In this document: positions 1 through 12,373 of the stretch, in pieces | Position numbering within the stretch: position 1 is the stretch's first letter | Layout of the letters: every line of letters starts with the position of its first letter | DNA from: Umbilicaria muhlenbergii | Lineage: Eukaryota; Ascomycota; Lecanoromycetes; Umbilicariales; Umbilicariaceae | Assembly: GCA_000611775.1 (NCBI GenBank) | Contig: KK106982.1 | Coordinates: 2,599,992-2,663,991 of the forward strand | Reading direction: 5' to 3' | DNA: 64,000 nucleotides | Position numbers and translations under genes: made by a program | Notes under the pieces: model-generated | Told to the model about the DNA's origin: nothing | The model's input: the letters and a program-made list of their open reading frames with translations, nothing else | Databases searched by the model: none

Positions 1-736
1 GGCGTTGGGGAAACTTCATCCGGGGGGCGTGGCGGTCGTGCATTTCGACGCGCATCTGGACACGTGGCACCCGAATAAATACCCCAGCGCGTGGACATCC
101 CCGCAATCGGACTTCAACCACGGCAGTATGTTCTGGATCGCCTCGAACGAGGGCCTGATCCTCAACGGCTCCTCCGTGCACGCCGGCCTGCGCACGCGCC
201 TCTCCGGCGACGACTGGGCCGACTACGCCGCCGACGACCGCCAGGGCTTCCTGCGCATCTCGGCGGACGATATCGACGAGTTGGGCACGCGGGGGGTCGT
301 CGACGCGGTGATGGAGCGCGTGGGGACGCGGGTGCCGGTTTATTTGTCCCTCGATATCGACGTTTTGGATCCGGGGGTTTGTCCGGGGACGGGCACGCCG
401 GAGCCGGGGGGGTGGACTAGTCGGGAGGTGGTGAGGATACTGAGGGGGCTGGAGGGGTTGAATGTGGTGGGGGCGGATATTGTGGAGGTCGCGCCGGCGT
501 ATGATGGCGTCGGGGAGCAGACGAGTTTGGTGGCGGCGCAGGTGGCGTTTGAGATTTTGACTAGTTGGGTGGGGAGGGGGTTGGAGGTTGAGGGGATGGG
601 GAGGGGGAAGGGGGAGGAGGGGAAGGAGGGGGATGGGGAGGAGGCGGAGAAAGCGGAGGAAGATGGGGGGATTGCGGGAGGGGAGGGGGAGCAGGTCGTT
701 GTGGGCAATCTGGGGAAGAAGAGAGATGAGTTGTAG
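1..736 (+). CDS. Agmatinase/arginase-family ureohydrolase, 3' part
   Basis: This is a manganese metallohydrolase of the arginase/agmatinase fold, which hydrolyses agmatine or a related guanidino compound to urea and an amine. The frame is open from base 2, so the 5' end lies outside the window and no true start is visible. The metal-binding motif HFDAHLDTW (about residues 14-22) and the second motif [10 protein letters not shown], followed by [10 protein letters not shown], are both intact and typical of agmatinases. The family domain ends near VGRG. The last 50 or so residues are a Gly/Glu/Lys low-complexity tail on a purine-only DNA stretch (about 560-735) that is not part of the family. 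Codon choice changes from C-ending to G-ending codons near base 285. The precise substrate cannot be told: arginase-like proteins in fungi include agmatinase and guanidinobutyrase. Confidence 0.85.
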   Translation, partial: ALGKLHPGGVAVVHFDAHLDTWHPNKYPSAWTSPQSDFNHGSMFWIASNEGLILNGSSVHAGLRTRLSGDDWADYAADDRQGFLRISADDIDELGTRGVVDAVMERVGTRVPVYLSLDIDVLDPGVCPGTGTPEPGGWTSREVVRILRGLEGLNVVGADIVEVAPAYDGVGEQTSLVAAQVAFEILTSWVGRGLEVEGMGRGKGEEGKEGDGEEAEKAEEDGGIAGGEGEQVVVGNLGKKRDEL

Positions 737-1704
737 TTGATGTGATGTCTTCCCTGAGGTACTGCATGTCAGTCATCGTGAACGAGGGCCGGCTTGGCCT
801 ATTACATATTGACACAAACCTATATCGTGCAACTTACAGTCACACTTGCGTTTCCCCATCGTATCTACTTGCCCCTCGTGTCAAGTCTTCTAGACCTTGC
901 TGTATAAGAGCTCCCTTCACGCTCCTAGATGTCAGTGCTTATCGCCCACCGCCTCACGCACTCTACCCTGCTGACCGAAGCTAGCGGCATTAACCCTAGA
1001 CTGGAGTCCTGCGCCAAGGACCCACGAACCATCACACTCGTGGGAATCGCCACTCCACCCACCTCATCCACATCAAGTTAGCTGACTAAACGCCTGCGCC
1101 AGTCAGCTTCTCCCCATTGTTGATGCAGCGCCGTAGACCTTTGTGAGGCTGCTTTACTGTATCCCGAGTCCGGTGCGTGTTGGTTTTCCGCAGTTCAGTT
1201 TTCCGCGACTGCAGCGTAACTGTATGTCACGTGTCCTACTTCTGTTTCATTACCTTTACGTGGCTGCAGCTCAATGATTTGTCATGTGTCCCGCTTCCAT
1301 TGCGTTACCTTACCTGGGAGACGTCCTGCAGCCGAGCAGTCTCTTGTCTGCTCTAAGCTCTCGTTCGAGTGTGGATACCAGCACATCACAGACACAGACC
1401 CACGAAACTGACGGCAGACGTGCGTAGAAACGTGTTTCAAACCAGCTATCCTATCGTAGGTAAGAATGCTCACAAGAACGTGCTTATGAATCAGCTATCC
1501 TATCCTACTGTCGGCAGCAGGCAGATAGCGGTACATTTCCCCATGAAATGAACAAACAAATCATTGGGGGTGACTCTTTCCGTTTCCGTAACTGACATGA
1601 GACAGACAAGACAGAGATTTCCCCTTACACCGATGCTCCTGAAGCCGAGGCTAACGAGGTTGGAAAAACCAGGATAGCTATGCGAAAAGCGCCCCTTGCC
1701 CGGG
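737..1704. other. Intergenic region, convergent 3' ends
   Basis: No gene is supported between the agmatinase stop and the CDC42 stop. An imperfect tandem duplication of about 57 bp is visible at 1206-1315; both copies contain a CTGCAG and a TCAYGTGTCC core. A shorter repeat, CAGCTATCCTATC, occurs at about 1443 and 1491. Confidence 0.5.
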
Positions 1705-2736
<1,032 letters not shown>

Positions 2737-4404
2737 TTTCGCCCCAGCTGCTACGCTCACGTAGGGGAATAGCCGCGGCGATGTGTCGTGTTCTCGCACC
2801 GGATGAAGGATTGCTGTCGGTGGTGAAGGATGGTGGTGGAGGTGAGGGGTGAAGTGTCGCGGTTGGATGATGATAAGTTGAACTTATCGTGGATGTTGGA
2901 CGCGGTAGGGTTTCAAAGGCGCGCACGTGAAACCGTGGCTCAGTGGTGTGCTAGAAGCCAATCCTCTGGATAAGCAATTCGCCACGTCCCTTGGCCGGAA
3001 GGACAATCACGTCTCTATCAAAGACAAGGTCAGATGCGTGTGCTCCAAACAGTGAGGGACTATGGGGCATCGCACTTGCGGATGGATGAGAGAAGTGAAG
3101 CGATCAAGTAGCACCGACAGGCTGAAGGCTCGAGTTGCAAGTGCCTGTTGACTGCGCCCTGGGCGGTAGCAGAGCGTGGACTCCGCTGAGGCCTCGAAGC
3201 AGTTGCGACGGTGCTCTGGGGGCAGCAGTACTCGGACGAATTGCAGGATGCAAGTCTTGTACGTTATCACTCGAGCGGAGAGTGGGCGGCTTTTACCACA
3301 CGGAGGCGTGGGAGGCTGCTGCGAAGGCGTGGAAGGTAAAACGACGCTTAGGCTTGTGCTTGACTGGCACGACTGGCGCCCCAAAGCGGCCAAGCTCGTC
3401 CCTAAGGTAGCCAGGCCTCACAGGCCTGCCACGCTCGCTAAGCTTGCTCGTCTAGAGGCAGTGCAGCAGGCAGGCGCCGGGTCGACATCTGTGCCAGCTC
3501 CCGGTAAAGGCTTCCAGGCCGCCCCAGCATCGAATCAACAGCAAAGGCCAATACCGACTATCGCGACATCACATCGGTGAGAATGACAGAGCTCAACCGC
3601 TTCTCAAGCGCGATGAAATTCATGTTCTTGAGGCCTGAGGTCGGTATCGGTGCTCTATTACGGTATAGAGTGGGTTCCCCCTGGTGCAGCTGCCATTTAT
3701 CTTGACCCTACGCCTGCAGGCAGATGCCGACTCTCGGCCCTACCACTGGGAGGAGGGCTGCGACGGTACGGTACAGCCGTGCTGGATCGGCTGGATCCTT
3801 AGGGAGGCACCTCTATTTTACACCAAAAAACAACATCCCTGGAATTCCTCGAGGCCCGCCTTGCACGGCGAGTCCGCAATGAGCAATTTGTACCCGTACC
3901 AGCGAACACCGCCGAGCAGCCTTCCCGTTTCTTCGGTTTCGACTATCTACAACGAGGCAAAGATTGACGGCGCAACGCCTTTCCAATCCAAGGGAAGAGT
4001 GTTGCGAAGGAAATCCAGTCACAATCTCAAGGTATTGTTATCTACGGCAATTAAACGTGTCGACGGAAAGTCAACGTGGCAGGAAGCGGTGTAACGCTGC
4101 TGTGCTTGTATGTTGCCGCCCCGCGGCATTACGGATGCAGAACCCAAGGTGCGGCCATGCGCGTCAATCACAGTTTATCTATTGGTAAGAGAATGCACAA
4201 AGTACTCGTACACCCTCGGAGACGGTGGGTGTCCTGTCCGCTGGCGAAGCAGCCATCAGTCAAAGCAGCTTTGTTGAGTCAGCAATATATTCAAAATACT
4301 CTCTACCAAATATATGTCCTATATATTACTCCGAGCATCTACAATAACACGACTTTCAATGCTATGTCCTTTTCTTTCCTAAAAACACTTCCTCTCGCAG
4401 GCGC
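2737..4404. other. Intergenic region with no convincing gene
   Basis: Several open frames exist (for example 3176-3580 and 3684-4094 on +), but none shows a recognisable domain, splice structure or biased codon use. It holds the CDC42 promoter side (pyrimidine-rich on the minus strand at about 2830-2880) and the 3' side of the siderophore transporter. It may contain an eroded gene that I cannot identify. Confidence 0.4.
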
Positions 4405-6562
4405 TCATCTGCGGAAACGACCGAATATAGATTTCTTCTCCGTTGCGAGACCGTCGTTCGTTGCTGTGTCTAATGCGTTTGTGATCGAGCCATGCCCTTC
4501 ACTGTGGCCAATGACTTTGCCTTTTACGCGCTGGTCCATCTGCATGGCAATGAGCATCCAAGCCCTAAGGATTGTCCGGGGTAGGGCTTACCTGGTTGAG
4601 CTTGTAATTCTTCATAAAGAGGCTCAGTGGGATCAAGGGTGCCGCAAGACAAACAGAAATGATAAGGAGTATGTTCAGGGTTTCCTGGTACGCTCTGTTG
4701 ATAGCTATTCGTTCCGGAGTCCCCATTTTATAGGATTGAGCAGTCACGATACTGCCAAAGATTGTAAGCGCATCGCCCTTTGCGCTCGCAGGAAGGTACG
4801 CCTCGAGCTTCTGGGGTAGGTTGGCGGTCCAGACAGCGCCTGATATCGCCGCGCCAACAGCACCGCCAATCTCGACGATTGTGAGATATATAGCCGTGGC
4901 AGCAGCGACATCCTGATGTCCGACGGCAGCTTGCACACCTAGTTGCGCTGGTACGTTGAGCATCCCACCTCCGATACCGACAGCAATCTGGGTTCCGACG
5001 ATGGAACCGGTCGAGCTTCCTTGGACGCGGTACCGAATCATGAGACCAATTCCCATGAGGTAGATGGCCGCTCCTGCGGTGATATAATACTTATAATGGC
5101 GAGTGTATTTGATGACCAGCGATATGCAGATGGAGGCCACAGTCGAGGTGAATGAGAAGGTCTGAGTGATGTGTCCAGCCGCAGTGATCGAATCACCATG
5201 GACCACTTGAAGGTAGGAGTAGAAGTACGGAAAGATGGAGGTATAGAAGACGGCTGTAATCTGTTAAGGCTATTCCTGCTACTGATAGACTTTCCAGGAC
5301 TTACCGAAATAAAAGAATCCAATGGCGCAGCCAGCGAGAACGTTTCGGTTGGTAAACATGCGAAGAGGTATAAATGGCCTTGGCGCCAACTTGCTGCTGC
5401 TTTCCCATAGGGGGAACACAACAAGACAGGCACATCCAATGACGATCATGGCAATGATACTAGCGTTGTGCCATCCATGCTTCGCCGTCGCGGCCAAGGT
5501 CAATGGGATTAGAATGAGAGAAATGGCAGCGGAGAGCAACAACAGGCCCATGACGTCCAGTTCGAACCAGAGGTGCTTCAACCCTCCTATGAAGGTGGTG
5601 CCTTTCCACGGTGATACCGGTAGGAGATGTTGCTTCTTCGCTTTCCTGAAGTTCAAGAACAACGATAGAGCGAGCGGCGAGAAAGCCACCGGAAGCACAA
5701 TGGCCCATAGCCCATAGCCCCACCGCCAAGTAGTATGCTTCAAAAGGTTTTGAGCAATTGGGGAACCAACCCAGACGGTGATAAGGAAGGGAATGTCTGG
5801 TAAGCTAGAGAAGAGCGCACGATTCAACAGATCGCTGGTATCGGCAATGAAGATCTGTTGCAAGATCTGGAGACCGGTGGACCCGGATGAATAGAAGATT
5901 TGCGCTGACGCAAAGGTCTTGACGTTATTCGACCCGGCCATCTGGATATAGCCAAGCGTATAGAGGAAGACACTTAGAGAGAAAGCTTCCAATCGACCGA
6001 ACACGTTGGCAATCTTCGCCATCGGTGGCTTAACCACGGCTGCAATTGTTCAGCGTGGAAGGGGATTCTGGAGAACTTGGATGGGCCTACCATTAACCAC
6101 GCTCTGCACCACGTATACAGTTGCCACCAATGAATGCTTAGCGAAAGCACTGGTAGCATAGACTGTCAAGTTGATCGTCGTCTGCCCTTCGAGGGAGGTA
6201 CAGAAGGCAAGAAGGAAGATGCTGTTTTGCGTTAGCGTCCTCGTCTAATAACGTTAGGGCAGATGGCATTGAAGGTTCTGAAGAGATCGGACGAATGGCG
6301 GTATCGACCAGAGACTCGGGACTGAGAAGGCGTATGAAGATGAAGTCTGGCACGTGACTGGATAGAGATGGATTATGTACCCAAGATATGCTGCGATCAA
6401 AGACCACTTTGTCCATGTCTGACTGATCGCTTCGATATTCTTGACGCCGGCTTGTGCCTCGTACGAGCTGAGCGAGGATTCATCATCGGCGTCACGCACG
6501 TACGCATGCTCTTTATCTCGAGGTCGCCCCGTAGCAGCACCACTTTGATCTACTTGGGCCAT
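4405..6562 (-). CDS. MFS siderophore-iron transporter (SIT family)
   Basis: This is a 14-TM major facilitator of the SIT/Mir type, which imports ferric siderophores by proton symport. Five exons assemble with GT-AG introns and consistent phase: 6381-6562, 6091-6221, 5305-6039, 4592-5253 and 4405-4539. They give 614 residues, normal for the family. Supporting segments are TSLEGQTT and YATSAF in TM1, VVKPPMAKIANVFGRLEAF after TM2, the P-rich loop RPFIPLRMFTNRNVL, and the SIT-type ending QRVKGKVIG in the last small exon. The cytosolic N-terminus is acidic and Ser-rich. The gene is divergent from the GFA-domain gene, and its upstream region carries two perfect siderophore-repressor GATA motifs. 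Which siderophore is carried cannot be told from sequence. Confidence 0.93.
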
Positions 6563-6645
6563 TGTAACGATAGCAATATTTACAGCGAAGGATGAGATAT
6601 GAGATGATGGTGTAGGTGCTCGATGAATGGGCGGAAGCAAAGATC

Positions 6646-6654
6646 TTATCTGAT
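6646..6654 (-). promoter_or_regulatory. ATCWGATAA iron-repressor (SreA/SRE/Fep1-type) site
   Basis: The minus strand reads ATCAGATAA, an exact match to the ATCWGATAA consensus reported for fungal siderophore-repressing GATA factors. It lies about 85-90 bp upstream of the siderophore transporter start. Confidence 0.65.
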
Positions 6655-6926
6655 CCGATTACAACGTACGACTAAGTTTTCTGAGACTAGAGGAATTCGT
6701 CATGGAGAGTTATCGACGAATAGGGAGCCTTTGACTTCTGGATAAAGTGGGGTTCTGAGGAATGCTGTCAACTTCTGCCCCAAGACTTGCGAAACAACGT
6801 CTAAAGGACAAACCGAGCTCCGTTATTGCGCGGCCAGTCACGATCAGATGGCATTTTTCGAGCAGACCAAGACCTCGGATTGCAAGAGAGTTGTTCAAAC
6901 CAAGAGGCATACCAAGCCCGAGTGCA

Positions 6927-6935
6927 TTATCAGAT
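6927..6935 (-). promoter_or_regulatory. Second ATCWGATAA iron-repressor site
   Basis: The minus strand reads ATCTGATAA, again an exact consensus match. It lies about 365 bp upstream of the transporter start, in the promoter shared with the divergent GFA-domain gene. Confidence 0.55.
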
Positions 6936-7191
6936 CCGCTCTCTAGCTTGGCTTGATTTCGGTCGCAAGCCGACATCGGAGGAAACATCTTCAGATGCCT
7001 CAAGTAGCCAAGGCGCCGCTTACATAACATACGCCTGGGATTGTGCCGAGAAAGAATGAGTCACATCTGAAGCAGGGTTGGGAGCTTCCCCGCATGCAGA
7101 GGGTATTTAGACTGGAGGCCTGAGAAAGTGGTTTGAATATAGCCACTTACTCCACAAAGCCCAATCGTACTCCATACAACCTCATCCAACC

Positions 7192-7709
7192 ATGTCCGCC
7201 GGCGAAGGAAAGGCCGAAAAGGTCTCGTACGACGCCAAATGCCACTGCGGCGCCACCACGTACACGGTGAAGATTCCTTCCCTCGAGCACCACGAAGTGA
7301 CCAACTGCAACTGCTCCATTTGCACCTCGCACGGCTACCTGCTGGTGTACCCGGACCCCAAAGACGTCGTCTTCCACTCCGGCTACGATCAGTTGAAAAC
7401 CTACTGTTTCGGCAGGCAGACGGTGGATCATAAGTTCTGTCCCACTTGCGGCTCCTCGCTGCTTATCAAATTCAAGGGGTCAGAGGATAAAGGGTCAGAG
7501 GATAAGGGGTCAGAGGATAAGGGGTCAGAGGATAAGGGGTCAGAGGATAAGGGGTCAGAGGATGCTGGGATCGCGATTAATGTATGTTGCTTGATAGGGG
7601 TGAAGTGATGGTGGTAGTGGTGCTGACTCTGTAGGTCCGTATGTTCAAGGATATTGATCCTGATAAGTTGAAATTGCAACACTTTGATGGCAAGACCGAA
7701 TTACCGTAG
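7192..7709 (+). CDS. GFA/CENP-V-domain zinc protein
   Basis: This is a small zinc-binding protein of the glutathione-dependent formaldehyde-activating (GFA, Mss4-like) superfamily; most fungal members have no proven reaction. Two exons, 7192-7581 and 7635-7709, with a GT-AG intron in phase 0 give 154 residues. Zinc ligands are visible in KCHCGATTY (C17, C19), NCNCSICTS (C39, C41, C44) and FCPTCGSSL (C83, C86). The second exon supplies the family's NVRMFKDID ending, which supports the splice. Between the last zinc motif and that ending, a 15-bp coding minisatellite inserts six GSEDK units (residues 96-125). The repeat probably lies on a surface loop and may vary between strains. The gene shares a 630-bp promoter with the siderophore transporter. 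Confidence 0.88.
7477..7563 (+). repeat. 15-bp coding minisatellite, about 6 copies
   Basis: The unit GGGTCAGAGGATAAG is repeated almost without change and encodes GSEDK in frame inside the GFA-domain gene. Confidence 0.95.
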
Positions 7710-9316
7710 GGCCGGCATGGGAAGCCGAAGGTAGTCCTCCCCGGCGGTAAGGCAGGGTGATGGATGTCGAACTCCGAGCGGTGTTTTATGTGGAATGGGA
7801 GTAACACTGTCACTACGATTGAACATGTCAAAGGTAGCACGAGAATTGGTATTGGTTTCTTCAAGAAAGAACAAGTCACAACTAAGAGAATCAGACATGA
7901 GTCATCCCAGGCAAATCTCCTAACGAGCTTTTGCGAATTTGTAGATACCGCTATAAGTGGCAATCTCCAGCTGAGGCCCCTCCTGATATCACAACAGCAT
8001 AAATGAGATATTTAAGTCCTTGAATTGTCAGTGAAAGAAATCCACAGCTTCTAGTATCATTGCATTATCATTACTGGTCTTGGATCTCTATCTTGATTGT
8101 TGAGTGGTTGAAGGCCCCTCTCAGCTGAGGTGTCTCTCTATGCATCTGATTCTCTTACGATGATTGAGCCTCACAAACGGGGAGTGAGGGAGTCGCAGCC
8201 TTGTCAAGAATGTCACGGCGGGTATTGCCGAGCTGTGGCTTGACCGTTCTATTATTGCAGCCGAGTGGGAAATTAAGCACTGGGAAAGCACGATGCAATT
8301 CGCAGATCCATCTCTGAATCAGCACTAGCAGGGAACGTAACAATGGAATTCTATTGACCGCTAAGAGCCCCCTGAGGAAAAACCGTGGAAGGGTAGTTCA
8401 AGGACAATATTGATTTTGACACTTGGACATATGGAACGCCATGCGGGAAGGGAAGCCGATGGCGCCCCTCGGAAACAGCCCCAGGGGGTCCTGTTCAAAG
8501 CATCACTGGAAGAGCTGAACTGGAGTAGGCGAACAAGGAAGGAAGCAGACCCATTGAATCCTTGTTGTGAGGTAAGGTAAATAATTAAAGATCATTGATT
8601 CTCGTAGGGCTGCTGTAGCTTGGAAATAGAGTTGTTTGCGAAAGGGGCTCAAGGGGCCGGCGAAAAGGCTTGGCGTGACTCGTTCATCTCCTGTCCTTGC
8701 GCGGCCATACCCTCTCTACTTCCCACTTTGCTGCCCTTCTTTTTGCATCTTCATTGTTACTACTCTTCTTTGCCTCTTCGTCACTCTTTCAACCTCATTC
8801 ATTGCAGCTTATCCACTTCTTAATTTCCACCTTCACTTTCCTGCGGATACTATCCCCTTTGTTTAAACAACAACGGCAACAATAACAACCACCTGTCTAC
8901 CCGACATTCCAACCGTATCACTGCGCTGAAAACAGCCCAATACCTTGCAACAACTAGATTGTCATAATATTGGAGGAAGGAATACTAGAGAGGATCTCTC
9001 GAGACCTCTATACGTGTGGGATAAAGGGAAGGTTTGGATAAAACACTTGGCTCTATGTTCAATCTACCGACATAGAATAATTTATTACCGTTCGACAAAG
9101 GTCTCCATTTTGATTCTGTCTCCTTTCCCGCTCTTGGAACGGTGCGGTACGTTCAGAATTACCTTCATGAAGGTGGCGCAATGTATGACGACTGCTAATA
9201 GTCTTCTCATTTCTAGATTGTGACTTCTCAGCAACCTCAGCTACGCTCTGTACCATAGACCTTCTTCAAGGCGCGAACAGCCCCTTCTGGGTCCGCTCTT
9301 TAATATCGATAGTACT
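7710..9316. other. Intergenic region and long leader of the RNA-binding protein gene
   Basis: No protein gene is supported. A strong pyrimidine tract at about 8685-8880 followed by A-rich sequence looks like a fungal core promoter and transcription start region for the gene at 9317. If so, that transcript has a leader of several hundred bases containing short upstream AUG frames (for example around 8945 and 9167), consistent with post-transcriptional control. The 7710-8600 part shows nothing recognisable. Confidence 0.45.
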
Positions 9317-12073
9317 TTGCTTCCACAGTTCGGCACCGACAAAGGCCGGACACACATCCCAGCAGCTACGGCTACATTAGCATCGAACCCACTGGACAGC
9401 TGTGTCCTTCCGCCTCATATGCTCGCTATGCAGCGTCAAGACCCAAACATGAACACTTCTGCCGTCTCCTCTGGAGGGCGCTTACCATATAACTTCTCAA
9501 AGATGTCGAATTTCAACAACGATCCTACTGGGTTTTCCCATGGCGCTTACACTTCGAACCAGCATTCCTTAGGCGGTTATGCTGACCGACACCAGCGCCG
9601 GACGAACCTATCATCGATCAACACAAACCCACTTGGGCAAACCAACCTCCAGAACAGTAACGATATCGGCAGTCCGGGAACGGCTTACGACATGAATTTC
9701 ACACCGCTTCTGCCATCACAACTACTCTTGGGTAGCCCTTTCCAGCCAGGGACACCGTCCGCATTTGCGTCGCCACAGTTTGGCAATTATGGCAGCTTTC
9801 AGCAGCACAGTTCTGCCGCTCACCAGCAGAACCAGCAGATAAGTACCGGCAGTCCTGTGCAGAGCCAACCAACTGCGCTTTCACCTCAGATGTACCAAAG
9901 CATGCTATCACCCACCGGCTATGGCGGACTTCAATATCTTGGTGCTCCGCAGTCTCCGACATTTGGAAACAGTGGAAGTCAAACTTTTGGTGGGGTGGGG
10001 TCGTCTTTGCAAGTCGGACCCGGCATGATCAATGGCACCAGTAGGACGGTATACCTTGGCAACATTCCCCCAGAGACATCTGCGGAGGAGATACTTGGTC
10101 ATGTTAGGAGCGGACAGATTGAGTCTGTTAGATTGCTACCGGACAAGAACTGCGCATTCATTTCCTTTCTTGACGGTAGCTCTGCTACGCACTTCCATTC
10201 CGATGCCATTCTGAAGAAGCTTTCCATTCGCGGTCAAGATATTAAAGTAGGATGGGGGAAGCCTTCACAGGTACCAACGTCAGTAGCTCTTGCAGTTCAG
10301 CAATCTGGGGCATCCAGGAATGTGTATCTGGGAAATATTCCTGAGGACGTCAACGAAGCGACCCTCCGGGAAGAGCTTAGCAAGTTTGGTCCCATCGACA
10401 CTGTCAAGATCGTTCGCGAGAAGGCGATTGGATTCGTTCACTTTCTGTCCATCGGTAATGCCATCAAGGCCGTGTCACAACTTCCTCAAGAAGCCAAATG
10501 GCAAGCACCCCGACGTGTATACTATGGCAAGGATAGGTGTGCATATGTTTCGAAGACGCAACAACAGAACGCAGCTCAGTACCTTGGTATTGCTCCCGGA
10601 TACGCCCATGTGCTCAATGGTGCCGACAGAGACCTGATCTCCAATGCGCTAGCTCAGCAATCCGTTGCGGCTGCCGCTGTCGCAACGACGGCAGGAGGAG
10701 TAAGCAACCTAGGCAATCGAACTGTGTATCTTGGCAACATCCACCCTGAGACCACCATCGAGGAAATCTGTAACGTTGTCCGTGGAGGTCTCCTGCACCA
10801 CATCCGGTATATTCCCGACAAGCACATCTGCTTTGTCACGTTCATCGATCCTACTTCTGCTGCATCATTCTATGCGCTGAGTAACTTGCAAGGTCTCATG
10901 ATCCATAACAGGCGTCTCAAGATCGGTTGGGGCAAGCATTCCGGTGCCCTCCCTCCTGCGATCGCTCTTGCTGTCAGTGGTGGTGCATCACGTAATGTCT
11001 ACATTGGCAACTTGGACGAGTCATGGACTGAAGAACGTCTTCGTGGGGATTTCTCCGAGTACGGCGAGATTGAGCTTGTTAACGCCCTGAGAGAGAAAAG
11101 TTGTGCATTCGTTAACTTTACTAATATCGCCAACGCGATCAAGGCTATCGAGGCCATGCGAGGCAGGGAGGAGTACCGGCGATTCAAGATCAACTTTGGC
11201 AAGGATCGTTGTGGGAACCCACCGCGTCAGAACAACAGTAATAATAATAATCAGCAGCAACAAAATCAGCAGCAGCAGCAGCAGCCGCCTCAGAACCAGC
11301 AGTATGGCATGCCAGGTCGAGATAGTATTTCACCAATGAACGGCAATCTCTCTCACGGATCATCTGTCAGCCCAACAAGAGTCGAGCTGTCACCAGCACC
11401 AGGTTCAACCGGGTCGACATCGCAAAGCGGCCTGCACTCGAACTTTCAAGCCCAGCAAGGGCCCACCCCTTCGGCGATTCTGAACGCTGGCAGCAACAAT
11501 CCATTGACCATGTACCTCAACCAAGTGTCCCAACAGGCTCAACACGAGCAAGACTCAAGGCAGGCGGACCCGTACTCGATAGCTGCTCTTCAGCAGCAAC
11601 AGCAGCAGGTCTTGTCGGCCCAGCAGGCAGCATTGTACGGCACCGCCAGCGGTGACCTGCTCAACGGCTCCATCCTCGAGCAGCCGCAACAGCAGCACAC
11701 CTCGTACAGTTCCGCTCTGAACGGCGTCTCCAGCGGCGCGACGACGATTGGGGGTCTGCTGGCTCCCATGAATGCGAGGAGCCAGCATGCGCGCGCGGTC
11801 AGCCTGCCCGTCTTCTCCCCGGAGGTCCTTGGGAACGGGTACACCCAGCATGGAGGGCAGCAGCAACAACAGTCGCAGCAACAGCAGTCGCAGGCACATT
11901 CGCAACAGCATCTGCAGCAACCGTCGCTGCTGAGCCACCGGCAGCAGCAGAGTAGCTTCTCTGGCCTGAGCTCTGGGTTCGGCGGGTTTGGAAATTCCGG
12001 GTATGGGCTGGCTCTCCAGCCGGTCCATGGAACGGGCCTGTCCGGCTGGGCGGAGGAGGAGGTGGCTCAGTGA
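9317..12073 (+). CDS. Four-RRM RNA-binding protein, Mrn1/Nrd1 (fission yeast) type
   Basis: This is a cytoplasmic or nuclear mRNA-binding regulator related to S. pombe Nrd1 and S. cerevisiae Mrn1, which act on translation and stability of target mRNAs. It is an intronless frame of 918 residues. Four RRMs are arranged as two tandem pairs: RTVYLGNIPPE (about 243-315), RNVYLGNIPED (about 334-410), RTVYLGNIHPE (about 468-540) and RNVYIGNLDES (about 558-630). Each pair repeats the IKVGWGK or RLKIGWGK motif and then FGKDRC or YGKDRC, as in this family. The N-terminus is Ser/Asn/Gln-rich. The C-terminus has several poly-Gln tracts (CAG/CAA runs at about 11250-11290, 11590-11610 and 11860-11910), suggesting a disordered, condensate-prone tail. 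Start uncertain: in-frame ATGs at 9419, 9428 and 9449 are alternatives. Confidence 0.9.
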   Translation: MLPQFGTDKGRTHIPAATATLASNPLDSCVLPPHMLAMQRQDPNMNTSAVSSGGRLPYNFSKMSNFNNDPTGFSHGAYTSNQHSLGGYADRHQRRTNLSSINTNPLGQTNLQNSNDIGSPGTAYDMNFTPLLPSQLLLGSPFQPGTPSAFASPQFGNYGSFQQHSSAAHQQNQQISTGSPVQSQPTALSPQMYQSMLSPTGYGGLQYLGAPQSPTFGNSGSQTFGGVGSSLQVGPGMINGTSRTVYLGNIPPETSAEEILGHVRSGQIESVRLLPDKNCAFISFLDGSSATHFHSDAILKKLSIRGQDIKVGWGKPSQVPTSVALAVQQSGASRNVYLGNIPEDVNEATLREELSKFGPIDTVKIVREKAIGFVHFLSIGNAIKAVSQLPQEAKWQAPRRVYYGKDRCAYVSKTQQQNAAQYLGIAPGYAHVLNGADRDLISNALAQQSVAAAAVATTAGGVSNLGNRTVYLGNIHPETTIEEICNVVRGGLLHHIRYIPDKHICFVTFIDPTSAASFYALSNLQGLMIHNRRLKIGWGKHSGALPPAIALAVSGGASRNVYIGNLDESWTEERLRGDFSEYGEIELVNALREKSCAFVNFTNIANAIKAIEAMRGREEYRRFKINFGKDRCGNPPRQNNSNNNNQQQQNQQQQQQPPQNQQYGMPGRDSISPMNGNLSHGSSVSPTRVELSPAPGSTGSTSQSGLHSNFQAQQGPTPSAILNAGSNNPLTMYLNQVSQQAQHEQDSRQADPYSIAALQQQQQQVLSAQQAALYGTASGDLLNGSILEQPQQQHTSYSSALNGVSSGATTIGGLLAPMNARSQHARAVSLPVFSPEVLGNGYTQHGGQQQQQSQQQQSQAHSQQHLQQPSLLSHRQQQSSFSGLSSGFGGFGNSGYGLALQPVHGTGLSGWAEEEVAQ

Positions 12074-12373
12074 TAATCTTTTGAGTTCCCTGTAATTGTG
12101 CATAGTTTGGAATTTGGGGGTCGCTCTGTTTGATTAGTGTATATGGATGGGTTTGTCTTTTGATAGAAGACTTTGTTGGCTACACCTAATATTGTGTTCT
12201 TATATTCCTTCTCTGTCGGCGTTGGTTCGTTTCTCGACCTGTCTTACTACCCTGTTTATTTGGGATCCATAATTGGAAGCGCCAGGCGGGCGGCTGTCTA
12301 TGTCAGATAACTGGTTGCTTCGTCTACAAGTTGGCTGCTAATATGTGTAAGACTCAATCTAATTTGAAAGTGT
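12074..12373. other. 3' untranslated/intergenic region
   Basis: This is T-rich sequence after the RNA-binding protein stop. It is probably its 3' UTR and terminator region; nothing else is seen. Confidence 0.4.

Noticed and set aside
3176-4094. Open frames between CDC42 and the siderophore transporter
   Set aside because: No domain, no splice signals that extend them, and no codon bias; reported as intergenic instead.
11555-12103. Minus-strand Leu-rich frame at the end of the RNA-binding protein gene
   Set aside because: It is the complement of CAG/CAA poly-Gln codons.
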